A stretch of 64,000 nucleotides of DNA from Tianweitania sp. UT-5YL-CI-8 (GTDB lineage Bacteria > Pseudomonadota > Alphaproteobacteria > Rhizobiales > Rhizobiaceae), in assembly GCF_030010215.1 (NCBI RefSeq), contig NZ_JASCRR010000005.1, positions 124,001 through 188,000 on the forward strand, given 5' to 3'. Below are positions 1 through 8,826 of the stretch, one piece after another; position 1 is the stretch's first letter; each line of letters opens with the position of its first letter. The position numbers and the translations under genes are program-made. The notes beneath the pieces were generated by a model, which had not been told where the DNA came from, did not search any database, and saw only the letters and a list, made by a program, of their open reading frames with translations.

Positions 1-284
1 TGTCCGCGCGCAGCGAGTTCCCGGGCGCCCTCTGCATCGATGATGTTGCGATAGGTTTCCTTGGTGCCCATCAGGCTGCCGGAAAGATAGAACGTTCCCC
101 GCGCGCCATAACGCTCCAGAATGGCGGCACCGTTGGTCAACGCGGTGTCGGGGACATCGTCGAAGGTGAAGGTGACGATGGGCGCATCCGTTTCGATCGC
201 CCGCGTCTTACGCACGGTGTTCCAGCTGTATTTGTTGATGACGCGCGACGCCAGGGTGTCGAGCCTGTCCGTAAAACCACTCAT
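1..284 (-). CDS. polysaccharide deacetylase (NodB-like), C-terminus outside window
   Basis: Partial gene: the first 94 residues are present and the rest lies beyond the left edge. The frame reads MSGFTDRLDTLASRV, then a TFTFDDVP segment around residues 38-45, which fits the first metal-binding motif (TFDD) of carbohydrate esterase family 4. A GARGTFYLSG stretch follows, matching the family strand carrying A-T-F-F/Y. Such enzymes deacetylate N-acetylated polysaccharides. The start ATG overlaps the stop of the upstream polymerase gene by 4 bp (ATGA), so the two are translationally coupled in a polysaccharide operon. The substrate cannot be told from the fragment. Confidence 0.85.
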   Translation of the reverse strand, partial: MSGFTDRLDTLASRVINKYSWNTVRKTRAIETDAPIVTFTFDDVPDTALTNGAAILERYGARGTFYLSGSLMGTKETYRNIIDAEGARELAARG

Positions 285-1603
285 GTCGTCGTCGCCCCGC
301 TTGCCGCCTCCCGACTGGCGAGTGTCGCCGTCGACTGGAAGCGAAACCCGTATAACCCCACCACGAAGGTAAACCACAAGATATTACCACCTTCGTAAAA
401 TAAACTCTCAAGTCCCGCATGAAACAGACCGTAAAGCCAGACACGGAGGAAAAATCGCGTCAGATGCGGATTTGCCTGCTTGGCGTCTATCCTGGAAATG
501 TCGCGAAGCGGCATGAAGATGATCCAGAAGATCGTCAACAGAAGCCCGGGGATTCCCGTCGCCAGAAGAATGTCGACAAACGAGTTATGCGCGTTGGCAG
601 CGGCAACCGCCCAGGTTTCCATCTGTCCGCCACTGTAGAGCAATTCGTCCGTTTGCCAGAACGACCTGAATCCATAGCCAGTGAAAGGATGCTCGGCGAT
701 GGCCGTGAAGGCGAACCGCCACACGTCTGCGCGGTTGGTGAAGGTGGAGTCGATACCCAGGCTTGTGACGAACTCGCCGAAAGGCCGATAGACGCTCGAC
801 CCGACGGCGAAGAGATTGAAGGCGGCGACGCCGCCCACCACAACCGGAATCCTGAGCAAAGGAAACCGCTCCACCACCCATGTGAGCACGAGGATCAGCG
901 GCAGCATCGCCGTGGACGTCTTGCCACCGGTCTGCATCAGGAAGAATGCCGCCAGGCCGAAGATCACTGCGCCGATGATCCGGGACCATGCGCCCATGAC
1001 GAACAGGCCGAAGAAGGACATCAGCACCATGGCTGCCGCAGCGCTGTTCTTGTGTGGAAAATGTCCGCGCCATAGACCTGCATTCATCGGCTCGCGCAAC
1101 TCGGCTGCCTGGTGGATGGAGAACTGCGGCAGCATGAAGATGCCGTAGTAAGACAGCCCCAGCGTCGCCAGGCTGCCGATGGCCAGCATCTTGGCGAAGT
1201 GCTTTTCCGATGCCGGCAGCATGAGATATATGCTGGCGTTGACGATCATCATAACAGCCAGGATCACCGACTTGATGCTGTTGCTGGAATGCGCCGACAG
1301 CACCGAGACGAACAGGAACCAGAGGAAGATCGTTGCCAGCAAAATGCGAGGCCGCAGGATCATTCCCCGCATTGGATGCATGACGCCATAGACCAGCATA
1401 CACCCGAACAGCAGCATAAAGACGATCTGGTTCAGGCGGTTGGAATTGCCTGCGGAGGGGTCGAGCACCGCCATACCCGTCAGATCGTAGAACGGCGTCA
1501 GCGAAATCCAGGAAAACAGAAACAGCGCCATGAACAGCACTGTTCCGATCGTCTTTCTGTCGACGATTGGCCCGGAACCTGCTCCTGCCGTAGCGCTCTC
1601 CAT
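281..1603 (-). CDS. O-antigen ligase/polymerase-like membrane protein (Wzy/ExoQ type)
   Basis: A 440-residue protein with about ten or more hydrophobic segments starting near residue 20. A large loop carries GLWRGHFPHKNSAAA (around residues 178-192), and a later NAHNSFVDILLATGIPG block is the signature of the O-antigen ligase (Wzy_C) superfamily and of ExoQ-type succinoglycan polymerases. It would polymerise or transfer lipid-linked glycan repeat units at the periplasmic face. Neighbours on the same strand are a GumC/Wzz chain-length protein upstream and a deacetylase overlapping downstream, with a Wzx flippase nearby, so a Wzx/Wzy pathway is assembled here. Polymerase and ligase roles cannot be separated from sequence alone. 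Confidence 0.85.
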   Translation of the reverse strand: MESATAGAGSGPIVDRKTIGTVLFMALFLFSWISLTPFYDLTGMAVLDPSAGNSNRLNQIVFMLLFGCMLVYGVMHPMRGMILRPRILLATIFLWFLFVSVLSAHSSNSIKSVILAVMMIVNASIYLMLPASEKHFAKMLAIGSLATLGLSYYGIFMLPQFSIHQAAELREPMNAGLWRGHFPHKNSAAAAMVLMSFFGLFVMGAWSRIIGAVIFGLAAFFLMQTGGKTSTAMLPLILVLTWVVERFPLLRIPVVVGGVAAFNLFAVGSSVYRPFGEFVTSLGIDSTFTNRADVWRFAFTAIAEHPFTGYGFRSFWQTDELLYSGGQMETWAVAAANAHNSFVDILLATGIPGLLLTIFWIIFMPLRDISRIDAKQANPHLTRFFLRVWLYGLFHAGLESLFYEGGNILWFTFVVGLYGFRFQSTATLASREAASGATTT

Positions 1604-1615
1604 GGCGGCGTTCCG

Positions 1616-3217
1616 TCAGCGCGCCGGAACAGGTTCCGGATCGCGCATGTATCTCATGAAGCCGAACAACAGAGCCAGTCCCATACCGAGCGCAATGCCG
1701 GCAAAGGCTCCCGCGGCGAGCAGGATCACGGTGCGCGGCGGCCAGCTGCGCGCCTGCGGCGGAACCGCTTTTGAAATGACCTGAATGTTGGACGTATCGA
1801 GCTGCTGGCGCTCCGTCACCTGCTGCGCACGGGTCAGATAGGTCTCGTAAAGGGCAGCACTCGCGCGGGCTTCGCGCTCCAGCGCGCGGAGCTGCACCTG
1901 CGCCTCGTTGTCGGAGAATACGTTCGACTTCTCTGTCTCCGCCCGTGCCCGCAACGCGTCGAGCGTCGAGCGCGCCTGGTCCATGTCGGCCTTGGCAGTG
2001 CCGAGAATGCGCCGCGCCTCGTCTGTGATCGACTGCTGGACGATGCCCAGTTGCGACCGCATCGAAGCCAGCCGCGGATGGCGCGCGCCCAGGTTCATCG
2101 CTAGCGAAGCAACCTGCTGCTGCAAGCTGCTGTATTCGGCACGCATGCTGGTCAGCGCGGGCGACTGCAACGTCGCAGCGCTCACCACGTCGCCCTGCTG
2201 CACAGCGGCCCGAACCTCGTTGTAGCGGGTCTCGGCCTGGATCAGCCGCTGCTGCGCGTCCAGCACCTGGATGTTGAGCTCGGTCGCAAGGCGCGTGCTC
2301 AACAGATCGCCGCCGCTCGTGCCTTGCAGGCCGTTTTCGCGCCGGAAGGTTTCAACGCGATCCTCCGCATCGCGCACATTGGAGCGCAGCTCGTCAAGAC
2401 GATCGTTCAAGCTGGTGGCGACGCGGGCCGCGCTTTCAGCCGACGCCTGGAACACTTCCTGCTGGAAGGCTTCGACGATGGCATCGGAAATGCGCACCGC
2501 TTTTGCGGGATCTTCGCTCCAGACTTCCAGCGAGACGACGAAGGATCGTTCCTCGCGCCGGGCTGTGATGCGCTCGTTCAGCGCCCGCATGGCGGCAAGC
2601 TCGCTGTCGGTCACCGGCTCCGGCTCTACGCCGAAATAGGCCAGCAGCGGCGCCCAAGGACCGGGGCCGACGAATTCCTGGTCCTGTGTCAGGTTCAGCC
2701 TTTCGATGACACGCGCCATGACATTGCGCGAGGTCAGCACCCGAAGCTTGCTCTCGACCTCCAGAAGCTGCGTGTCGCGCTGCGGATTACTAGCGAATAC
2801 GTCGTTCTGCACCACCTGGAGACTGGTGGGATCGATGACCAGATCGGTGTAAACGGTATAGCGAGGCGGCGCGAACTTGGCATAGGCATAGGCGCCGCCG
2901 ACACACAGTATGGTCAGCAACAGGATCCAGGCGATGCCACGCTTGAGCCACTGAAGAACGTCGAAAACACCGATTGCCGCGATGCGTTCCATGAAGGCGC
3001 TTTCGGCGGTCACGACCGGCGCCGCCACTTCCGGTGCTGAGGGCTCGGCTTCCGCCGGCGGCTGCGCCTTCGGCGAGATGACGCGAGGCTGAGTATAGCT
3101 TGCGACCTGCGGCTCGTCATGGCCGGCCAGATCCAGCAACGATCCGCCACCGGCGCTAGGGGCTGCCGCTTTGGCGCCGCCCGCCTGCCGTTCCCGGATA
3201 TCCGATGGCTTGTACAT
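1616..3217 (-). CDS. polysaccharide chain-length determinant / GumC-family co-polymerase
   Basis: A 533-residue protein with a proline- and alanine-rich cytosolic N-terminus (about residues 1-80), a first membrane helix near residues 94-112, a long periplasmic region with heptad-like coiled coil (about 280-470), and a second helix near the C-terminus followed by FGFMRYMRDPEPVPAR. This is the Wzz/GumC (PCP-2) architecture. The C-terminal tyrosine-kinase domain of ExoP/Wzc proteins is missing, so any kinase would be elsewhere. The start at 3217 is preferred because an AGGAAAA Shine-Dalgarno precedes it; the frame stays open 17 codons further upstream. It probably sets chain length together with the downstream polymerase. 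Confidence 0.85.
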   Translation of the reverse strand: MYKPSDIRERQAGGAKAAAPSAGGGSLLDLAGHDEPQVASYTQPRVISPKAQPPAEAEPSAPEVAAPVVTAESAFMERIAAIGVFDVLQWLKRGIAWILLLTILCVGGAYAYAKFAPPRYTVYTDLVIDPTSLQVVQNDVFASNPQRDTQLLEVESKLRVLTSRNVMARVIERLNLTQDQEFVGPGPWAPLLAYFGVEPEPVTDSELAAMRALNERITARREERSFVVSLEVWSEDPAKAVRISDAIVEAFQQEVFQASAESAARVATSLNDRLDELRSNVRDAEDRVETFRRENGLQGTSGGDLLSTRLATELNIQVLDAQQRLIQAETRYNEVRAAVQQGDVVSAATLQSPALTSMRAEYSSLQQQVASLAMNLGARHPRLASMRSQLGIVQQSITDEARRILGTAKADMDQARSTLDALRARAETEKSNVFSDNEAQVQLRALEREARASAALYETYLTRAQQVTERQQLDTSNIQVISKAVPPQARSWPPRTVILLAAGAFAGIALGMGLALLFGFMRYMRDPEPVPAR

Positions 3218-3355
3218 ACCGTTTTCCTGCCCTGAACCCCGGGACCACCTGCAGTTGATCAATGGCAATTTGATGAACAGCTACACTTTTGGGATGAATC
3301 TTCCCTTAAGGCAAAAAGTCGTTTCGGCATAAGCCTTTTGGACGAGGGCCTGACC

Positions 3356-4528
3356 CTAGAACTCAGTCAGCAACCGGCTCCAGCTTTCCGAGGCCAAGCC
3401 TCCCAAATAGATGTCGTTGCGCTGGATCGCATCCTGAATGTCCGCATTCGGAGATTTCACGCAAAAAAAGCCACCATATTTCAAGGTCAGACGGCGCTGT
3501 CGCAAAATGGCGTTCAGGAAGAAGGGCTGCGCCATACCCCGGGCGGCGCTGTAGCCTTCGGCATCGAAATGAGCGAACATCGCCGCGACCACGTCCTGCT
3601 CGCGCTTAGCAACCGTCAGCACGTTCAGCACCAGCGCGATTTCACCCGGCTTGCCGAAATAAAGGATGCAACCGAGAACCTGCGCGTTGCCGTCGCGCAC
3701 TTCGACCAGCTTCAAAACACCGCGCGCAGTGTTCATCGCCGCCACGCGCATCAGCCAATCGAGTTCATCGGTTTCCCAGGCCGGGCGCAGCGCGAAGCGC
3801 GCGGTCATCGGGCGGGCGTGCAGGTAAAATCGATCCAGCCCCGCCGGGACGACGTGAATGCCAGGCGGCGGTTCCGAACGGTAGGAAGGCAATGACCGCC
3901 GCGCTAAAATGTCGAAAGGCGACAGCGCGGACCGGATCAACCCGTGACCGAAGACGGGCCTGCGCCGCGCCGCCCTAAGGGCCAGCGCGTTGAACGGACG
4001 AAAGTCGCGACGCCATTCCAGACTGTGAATGGGCAGCACGTCGCCGCCGCCCGCGGTCCAGTGATCGGCGCTGACCGGCGAGGCATTGTCGGTGAAGAAA
4101 AACGGCGCATTGCTGGTGGCGAGGTTGCGCGACAGCCGCGCAGCCCCCGCCACGCCGTTTTTGCGACCGTTCGACATGAAGGCACACAAGAGCCGCCCGG
4201 TAATTGGCCGGTCACCGATCAGGAACCGCATCGGGACGGATAACAGCGCGCTGTCGATCCCGCCGGCGCTTTCATGCACGAGACTGCCCTGCTCCGGCGA
4301 ATAGCTCGGACTTCCGAAGAACAGGGTTTCGAAATAATGCGTGAAACTGATGGAGGCCGGTCCGTCATTCCCGCGAAAGGCGATGTTGAACAGGCGTCCG
4401 ACCGCGCCGATATCGCTTTTCTCCATCGTGCGGATACGACTGGCGGGAGCCGCACGCTTGTCACGCGGGCCGCCGGGGTCGCCGTCTTTCCCACTCTCTG
4501 GCGTAGACCCAACCACTCGTGCGACCAT
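3356..4528 (-). CDS. GNAT/FemAB-like acyltransferase of the polysaccharide cluster
   Basis: A 390-residue soluble protein. After a charged, poorly conserved leader, residues from about 33 (RIRTMEKSDIGAVGRLF) begin a GNAT-like fold, and the overall pattern repeats in the protein encoded at 6683..7798. Shared landmarks are an early ...AVxxLFxxxFR block, a middle segment with F(S/F)xTxxAS, and a C-terminal ALRGRTQP/AARGMAQP-like block ahead of a final SRL. It probably acylates a sugar or lipid in the polysaccharide pathway; the substrate is unknown. Its start overlaps the flippase stop (ATGA), so it is coupled to wzx. The first in-frame ATG is used; a start 30 or more codons later is possible. 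Confidence 0.6.
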   Translation of the reverse strand: MVARVVGSTPESGKDGDPGGPRDKRAAPASRIRTMEKSDIGAVGRLFNIAFRGNDGPASISFTHYFETLFFGSPSYSPEQGSLVHESAGGIDSALLSVPMRFLIGDRPITGRLLCAFMSNGRKNGVAGAARLSRNLATSNAPFFFTDNASPVSADHWTAGGGDVLPIHSLEWRRDFRPFNALALRAARRRPVFGHGLIRSALSPFDILARRSLPSYRSEPPPGIHVVPAGLDRFYLHARPMTARFALRPAWETDELDWLMRVAAMNTARGVLKLVEVRDGNAQVLGCILYFGKPGEIALVLNVLTVAKREQDVVAAMFAHFDAEGYSAARGMAQPFFLNAILRQRRLTLKYGGFFCVKSPNADIQDAIQRNDIYLGGLASESWSRLLTEF

Positions 4529-5850
4529 CAGGCTCCCTTGCCCTGCTCAACCGGCACTTCGACCATAGGCTCCGGCGCTTGAGCACGGCTCGTCCTGGCC
4601 AGCTTCAGCAAGACGGCCCAGCTGATGCCCACCATCATGAATTCGATCAGGTAGAAAGAAATGAAGGTGCCAGTCGGCGGCGCGTACCATGTCGCCCAAG
4701 CGGTCAAGGCAGCACCCACGAGGCTCCCGCCGCCCATCACCGTTGCCCGCACCGCATGATGGCCCGCGGCGCCCAACGCTTCGACGGCAATCGCCCACAT
4801 CGCCATCGGCACCACGACCCAGCAGAGAATCCGCACGAAATCGACCATCGATACGTATTGCTGGCCGAACAGCAGCGGCAGCAGCGGGGCGCAGATGAAC
4901 ACGGTAACCGCCGTCGCGGCACTGATGCCCACTGCTGCCAGCGCAACTCTCCTGACCAGGCCCATCGCACCGTGAAGACCGTTCATCGAGGCACGCGCCG
5001 ACCCCGGATAGATCAGCCGGTTCATCGCCTCGACCGACAGATAGCTGCTCTCCAGAATACGTCGGGCTACGCTGTAGCTGCCGACGATCTCGGGCGCCGT
5101 GACGAGTGCCAGGATCAGGAGATCGGCATTCTGGCGCACGGCGCGGATGATGAAGGGAATGCTGAAATAGAGCCCTTGCTTGATCTCTTCGCTCACGATC
5201 CCGTATTTCGGGCGACCGAGATTTCGCAAGGAATAGACACAGCCCGCCGCCACGATGACATGGCAGAGAAACTGCCAGACGACCCATTCGGCGATGGTAT
5301 TCACGCCGAAAACCAGGCAAGCCAGTGCTGCGGCGGCGGTACGCGCCAGGCCGAAGCTCAGCACAATTTTGTTCGCCGAGCGGAAATCGCTGTGGCCGAG
5401 AAATATCTGCTCCGTCAGCAGGATGCCGCGAACCAACGGGATATTCGTCAGAAGCAGAAGCAACGTCGCGCCGACATTGATCGTCATATCCGAAGACAGC
5501 GGATAGAAATAGGGCAGCACGATCAGCCCGATCACCACGAGCACGACCGAACTCACCACGGTCAGGATGATGTTGTGGCCCAGCATGATGGGATACATCG
5601 TCTTGTCGCGCGCAACGCGTCGGACGAGGCATTCCGTAGCGCCCAGCCCGCAAAGATGGATGGCGATGGCGGTCACGGCGGTCACGGCAACGTATAGGCC
5701 AAATTCCTCGACGCCGAGAAACCGCGCTAGAATGGCAAAAGTGATGAGCTGCGCGGCGGATGCGACGATAAGGCTGCCGCCGGATGCCATATAAGACATG
5801 GCCATCGGCAGCAATCGCCTTAGTCGACCGGCTGCATGCTTTTCTGTCAT
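4528..5850 (-). CDS. polysaccharide flippase (Wzx/MATE-like)
   Basis: A 440-residue integral membrane protein with about 12-14 hydrophobic helices spread evenly from residue 15 to residue 420, the size and pattern of Wzx/RfbX (polysaccharide biosynthesis, MOP superfamily) flippases. An early segment, SLIVASAAQLITFAILARFLG followed by EFGLY (written here in two parts), is typical of the family's first two helices. It would move undecaprenyl-linked repeat units across the inner membrane for the Wzy-like polymerase encoded nearby. It is the first gene of a minus-strand run and is coupled through ATGA to the acyltransferase gene. The region 5851-6011 separates it from the divergent methyltransferase gene and must hold promoters for both. 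Confidence 0.85.
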   Translation of the reverse strand: MTEKHAAGRLRRLLPMAMSYMASGGSLIVASAAQLITFAILARFLGVEEFGLYVAVTAVTAIAIHLCGLGATECLVRRVARDKTMYPIMLGHNIILTVVSSVVLVVIGLIVLPYFYPLSSDMTINVGATLLLLLTNIPLVRGILLTEQIFLGHSDFRSANKIVLSFGLARTAAAALACLVFGVNTIAEWVVWQFLCHVIVAAGCVYSLRNLGRPKYGIVSEEIKQGLYFSIPFIIRAVRQNADLLILALVTAPEIVGSYSVARRILESSYLSVEAMNRLIYPGSARASMNGLHGAMGLVRRVALAAVGISAATAVTVFICAPLLPLLFGQQYVSMVDFVRILCWVVVPMAMWAIAVEALGAAGHHAVRATVMGGGSLVGAALTAWATWYAPPTGTFISFYLIEFMMVGISWAVLLKLARTSRAQAPEPMVEVPVEQGKGA

Positions 5851-6011
5851 CTTTACGGTACGTCTCTAAGACGGAGTCATTGTTGGTGGTAACCGGTGAT
5901 ACAGGCTGGAGGTGTTCCAGCAGTTAACACTATAAACTCTGCGCGCATTTCAATATCCGTTTACCTCGACCCGTTAATGGAAGCTCTACCTTGTTAGGGG
6001 ATCATTCGAGA

Positions 6012-6686
6012 ATGGCCAAGGAAACCCACGACGAACCATCGACCGGATTGCACCGATTCATGGGTCTGGAGCTGGCACTGGGCTCTGATGTCCTCGTGCC
6101 GCGAGAGGAAACCGAAATTCTCGGCAGGACTGCCATCGGGTTATTGCCAGACGGCCAGCCATCCACGGTCATAGACATGTGCTGCGGCTCCGGCAACCTC
6201 GCGCTTGCGGTTGCAAGCAACAAGGCGAGCGCCACCGTCTGGGGCGCCGACCTGACGGATTCCACCGTCGCCACCGCCCGCCGTAATGTCGAGCGCCTCG
6301 GTCTCGGCGACCGGGTGACCATCATGCAAGGCGACCTTTTCAACGCGCTGGACGGTAAGGGGCTGGAAGGTCAGGTCGATCTGATCGTCTGCAACCCCCC
6401 CTACATCTCCACCGGTCGGCTCGAGACGGAAAGCGCGCATTTGCTGGAAAGCGAACCGCGCGAGGCTTTCGACGGCGGACCCTACGGCATTTCCATTCAC
6501 CAGCGGCTTGTGCGGGACGCTGTTGCGTTCCTGAAACCGGGCGGCTGGCTTGCCTTCGAGTTCGGCGTCGGGCAGGAACGGCAGGCAGCTTCGCTGATCA
6601 CCCGTGCGAAGGCTTACGAGCCGGTTGAATTCATCAATGACGACGAGGGGCGGCCACGCGTCGCCAAGGTCCGGAAGCTCCTATGA
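6012..6686 (+). CDS. PrmC/HemK-like class I methyltransferase lacking the N-terminal domain
   Basis: A 224-residue SAM-dependent methyltransferase. VPREETEIL (residues 29-37) matches the entry motif of PrmC-type glutamine methyltransferases, VIDMCCGSGNLA (53-64) is SAM motif I, and NPPY (128-131) is the catalytic motif for N-methylation of a planar amide or base. The roughly 80-residue helical N-terminal domain of true PrmC, which recognises release factors, is absent, so release-factor methylation is doubtful and another protein or small-molecule target is likely. The ATG at 6012 is used, with AGGGGA 10 nt upstream; a TTG at 5991 with GGAAG upstream is an alternative. Its stop overlaps the next start (ATGA). 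Confidence 0.75.
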   Translation: MAKETHDEPSTGLHRFMGLELALGSDVLVPREETEILGRTAIGLLPDGQPSTVIDMCCGSGNLALAVASNKASATVWGADLTDSTVATARRNVERLGLGDRVTIMQGDLFNALDGKGLEGQVDLIVCNPPYISTGRLETESAHLLESEPREAFDGGPYGISIHQRLVRDAVAFLKPGGWLAFEFGVGQERQAASLITRAKAYEPVEFINDDEGRPRVAKVRKLL

Positions 6687-7798
6687 GTGAGACAAGGCCG
6701 CTAAAGCCTGACGATATCGAAGCAGTAGCCGGCCTGTTTCATCGTGTCTTCCGCGACCGCAACACACCGCCCCCGGCATCGCTTGCCGCCTATTTGAAAA
6801 ATCTCTACATCGACGCGCCGGGCAACGATCCCGAAATCCCATCGCTGGTCTATGTCGGCGATGATGGCGTCATCTCAGGTTTTGTCGGCGGCAACGCTCT
6901 GCCGATGACGTTCAACGGCGCGAAGCTGAGGGCCGGAGTCTGCGGCTCGCTGATGGTCGACGGCCACGAGACCGACCCGCTCGCCGGCGCCCGCCTCTTG
7001 AAGGCTTTCGTGTCTGGGCCGCAGGACATCTCGTTCAGCGAGACCGCCAGCGAAACCTCGGTGGCGATGTTCACCCGCCTGCGCGGCGTGGTGATGACCA
7101 ATTACAGCCTCGACTGGCTGCGCATCATCCGGCCCGGCGCGTTCGCGCTTCAGGTCGGCTCAGAACGTATCCGCCCCTTGCGCATGTTTTCGCCCGTCGT
7201 CGAGCGCGCCGACCGCATGCTGCTCGGCCGCATGGGCGCCGACGAGTTGCGCTGGTCGGGCGTTCCCTCTGCCCGCATCCCGCGCGGCGGCTTCTCGGTT
7301 ACGGAGATCGACACACAGGCATTCATTCCGCTCCTGGAAAAATTTACCGCGCATTTCGCGGTCAGGCCGGACTGGGCGCCGGGCCAGATCGAACACATTC
7401 TTTCGGACGCCGCCCGCAAGAGCGACTACGGCCCGATGACGCTCGCCATGGTGTCCGCCCGCACCGGCACGCCGGTCGGCGCCTTCGTCTATCATCTCAA
7501 GCCCGGCGGCATCGCCAGGGTGCTGCAGATACTCGCCATGCCGGGACAGGAAGGCAGCGTCATCGACGCACTGATCGACCATGCGGCAGCGGCCGGCGCC
7601 TCGGCGCTGCGCGGACGCACCCAGCCTGCGCTGATGGACGCCATGCTGGGGCGGCGCATCTCGTTCACCCATCTCGCCTCCTCGGTCATTCGCGCCAAGG
7701 ACCCGGCAATCGTCGCCGCGTTCCAACAGGGCAAAGGCTTCTTCAACGGCCTGGCGGGCGAACATTGGAGCCGCCTGATCGGCGACCGTTTCGTCTGA
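6683..7798 (+). CDS. GNAT-like acyltransferase, paralogue of the product of 3356..4528
   Basis: A 371-residue soluble protein whose N-terminus (LKPDDIEAVAGLFHRVFR, residues 7-24) reads like the acceptor and CoA-entry part of a GNAT domain. A long central part contains SFSETASETS, and the protein ends SRLIGDRFV. Length and motif order match the minus-strand protein at 3356..4528, so the locus carries two diverged copies on opposite strands around wzx. It is translationally coupled to the PrmC-like methyltransferase. The pairing suggests that both modify the same product, perhaps a polysaccharide precursor, but this is inference. The acyl donor and acceptor are unknown. Confidence 0.6.
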   Translation: MSETRPLKPDDIEAVAGLFHRVFRDRNTPPPASLAAYLKNLYIDAPGNDPEIPSLVYVGDDGVISGFVGGNALPMTFNGAKLRAGVCGSLMVDGHETDPLAGARLLKAFVSGPQDISFSETASETSVAMFTRLRGVVMTNYSLDWLRIIRPGAFALQVGSERIRPLRMFSPVVERADRMLLGRMGADELRWSGVPSARIPRGGFSVTEIDTQAFIPLLEKFTAHFAVRPDWAPGQIEHILSDAARKSDYGPMTLAMVSARTGTPVGAFVYHLKPGGIARVLQILAMPGQEGSVIDALIDHAAAAGASALRGRTQPALMDAMLGRRISFTHLASSVIRAKDPAIVAAFQQGKGFFNGLAGEHWSRLIGDRFV

Positions 7799-7876
7799 AA
7801 CCGGCACCTTTGGCCTTAGCTGCAAAGCCTCTATAGTAGGCGTCTGCCGATTGACGGTCGAACTCAGGATGGAAAC

Positions 7877-8686
7877 GTGACGACTGCGAAACGACGCATC
7901 TGGTGGGGCGATTTTCCGGCGGCTGCCTTCTCAGGTATCGACCCGGAAACGACCATCGCCGTCCTGCCGGTCGCCGCCATTGAGCAGCACGGCCCGCATC
8001 TTCCGGTCTCGACCGACTCCGCCATCATGGAAGGCATGCTGGCTGAGGTGTTTCCCCTGCTGCCCGACGATCTCGATGTCCGTTTCCTGCCGATCCAGAC
8101 CATCGGCAAGTCGAACGAACATATCGAAGTGCCTGGAACCCTTACGCTTTCGGCTCCCACGCTGATCGACGCCTGGGCCGAGATCGGCACATCGATCGCC
8201 CGTACCGGCATCCGCAAGCTCGTCATCGTCAATTCGCATGGCGGCAATGAAGAGGTGATGGGCATCGTCACCCGCGAACTGCGCGCACGGTTCCGCATGC
8301 TCGCGGTCAAGACGAGCTGGGAGCGGTTCGGCCGCCCCGACGGACTCTACCCCGAGCTCGAAGTGAAGCAGGGCATTCATGGCGGCGACGTCGAAACCTC
8401 GCTGATGCTGCATTTCAGGCCTGACCTTGTGGATATGGCTAAGGCGGAAAACTTCGCCTCCAGTTATACCAGCGCCGAACAGACCTTCGAGCTGCTCCGC
8501 CCCACCGGCCCGCACGCCTTTGCCTGGCTATCAGCCGACCTCAACCCTGAAGGCGTTGTCGGCAATGCGTCGGTCGCCACCGCCGAAAAAGGCAAGCTGA
8601 CCGCGCGTCATCAGGTCGAAGGCTTCGTGACGCTGCTGCGCGATATCCGCAAGGCGCGGCTGGATGAGTGGATAGCGAGGGAATAG
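7877..8686 (+). CDS. creatininase-family amidohydrolase
   Basis: A 269-residue protein of the creatinine amidohydrolase family (PF02633). It shows the metal-binding EQHGPHLPVSTD block (residues 35-46), IVNSHGGNEE (117-126), and a later GIHGGDVETS segment with the remaining histidine and glutamate ligands. Members hydrolyse cyclic amides or act in cofactor or peptide maturation (MftE, formamide hydrolases), so the substrate is open. It starts at GTG 7877 behind GGATGGAAAC. The last codons and the TAG stop lie inside the heptamer repeat array that begins at 8679, so the array supplies the C-terminal Arg-Glu and the stop. It is convergent with rhaK. Confidence 0.85.
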   Translation: MTTAKRRIWWGDFPAAAFSGIDPETTIAVLPVAAIEQHGPHLPVSTDSAIMEGMLAEVFPLLPDDLDVRFLPIQTIGKSNEHIEVPGTLTLSAPTLIDAWAEIGTSIARTGIRKLVIVNSHGGNEEVMGIVTRELRARFRMLAVKTSWERFGRPDGLYPELEVKQGIHGGDVETSLMLHFRPDLVDMAKAENFASSYTSAEQTFELLRPTGPHAFAWLSADLNPEGVVGNASVATAEKGKLTARHQVEGFVTLLRDIRKARLDEWIARE

Positions 8687-8747
8687 GGAATAGGGAATAG
8701 GGAATAGGGAATAGGGAATAGGGAATAGGGAATAGGGAATAGGGAAT
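8679..8747 (+). repeat. tandem heptamer array (GGGAATA)x10
   Basis: Ten head-to-tail copies of GGGAATA start at 8679, 8686, 8693, 8700, 8707, 8714, 8721, 8728, 8735 and 8742; the last ends in C instead of A. The first copy provides the stop codon of the creatininase-family gene. Degenerate copies in the opposite orientation follow at 8782-8826, so the transcript can fold into a long imperfect hairpin between two convergent genes. Copy number is likely to vary by slippage. Confidence 0.95.
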
Positions 8748-8781
8748 CTTACTCGCCCTCCCGCCGCTGCAAGTCAAAAAA

Positions 8782-8826
8782 CCTATTCGCTATTGGCTAT
8801 TCCCTATTCGCTCTCTCGCTATTCGC
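8782..8826 (-). repeat. degenerate inverted copies of the heptamer, inside the 3' end of rhaK
   Basis: Read on the minus strand the units are GCGAATA, GCGAGAGA, GCGAATA, GGGAATA, GCCAATA and GCGAATA. They encode the last residues of rhaK (RIARERIGNSQ) and its TAG stop at 8790-8792. They are complementary to the array at 8679-8747, and the 34-nt gap between the arms would be the loop. Confidence 0.85.

Noticed and set aside
4519-5697. Plus-strand open frame opposite the wzx flippase gene.
   Set aside because: Composition is typical of antisense to a membrane protein gene (Gln, His and Arg rich); no motif.
8679-8826. CRISPR-like array.
   Set aside because: Units are 7 bp with no spacers, and no cas gene is nearby.
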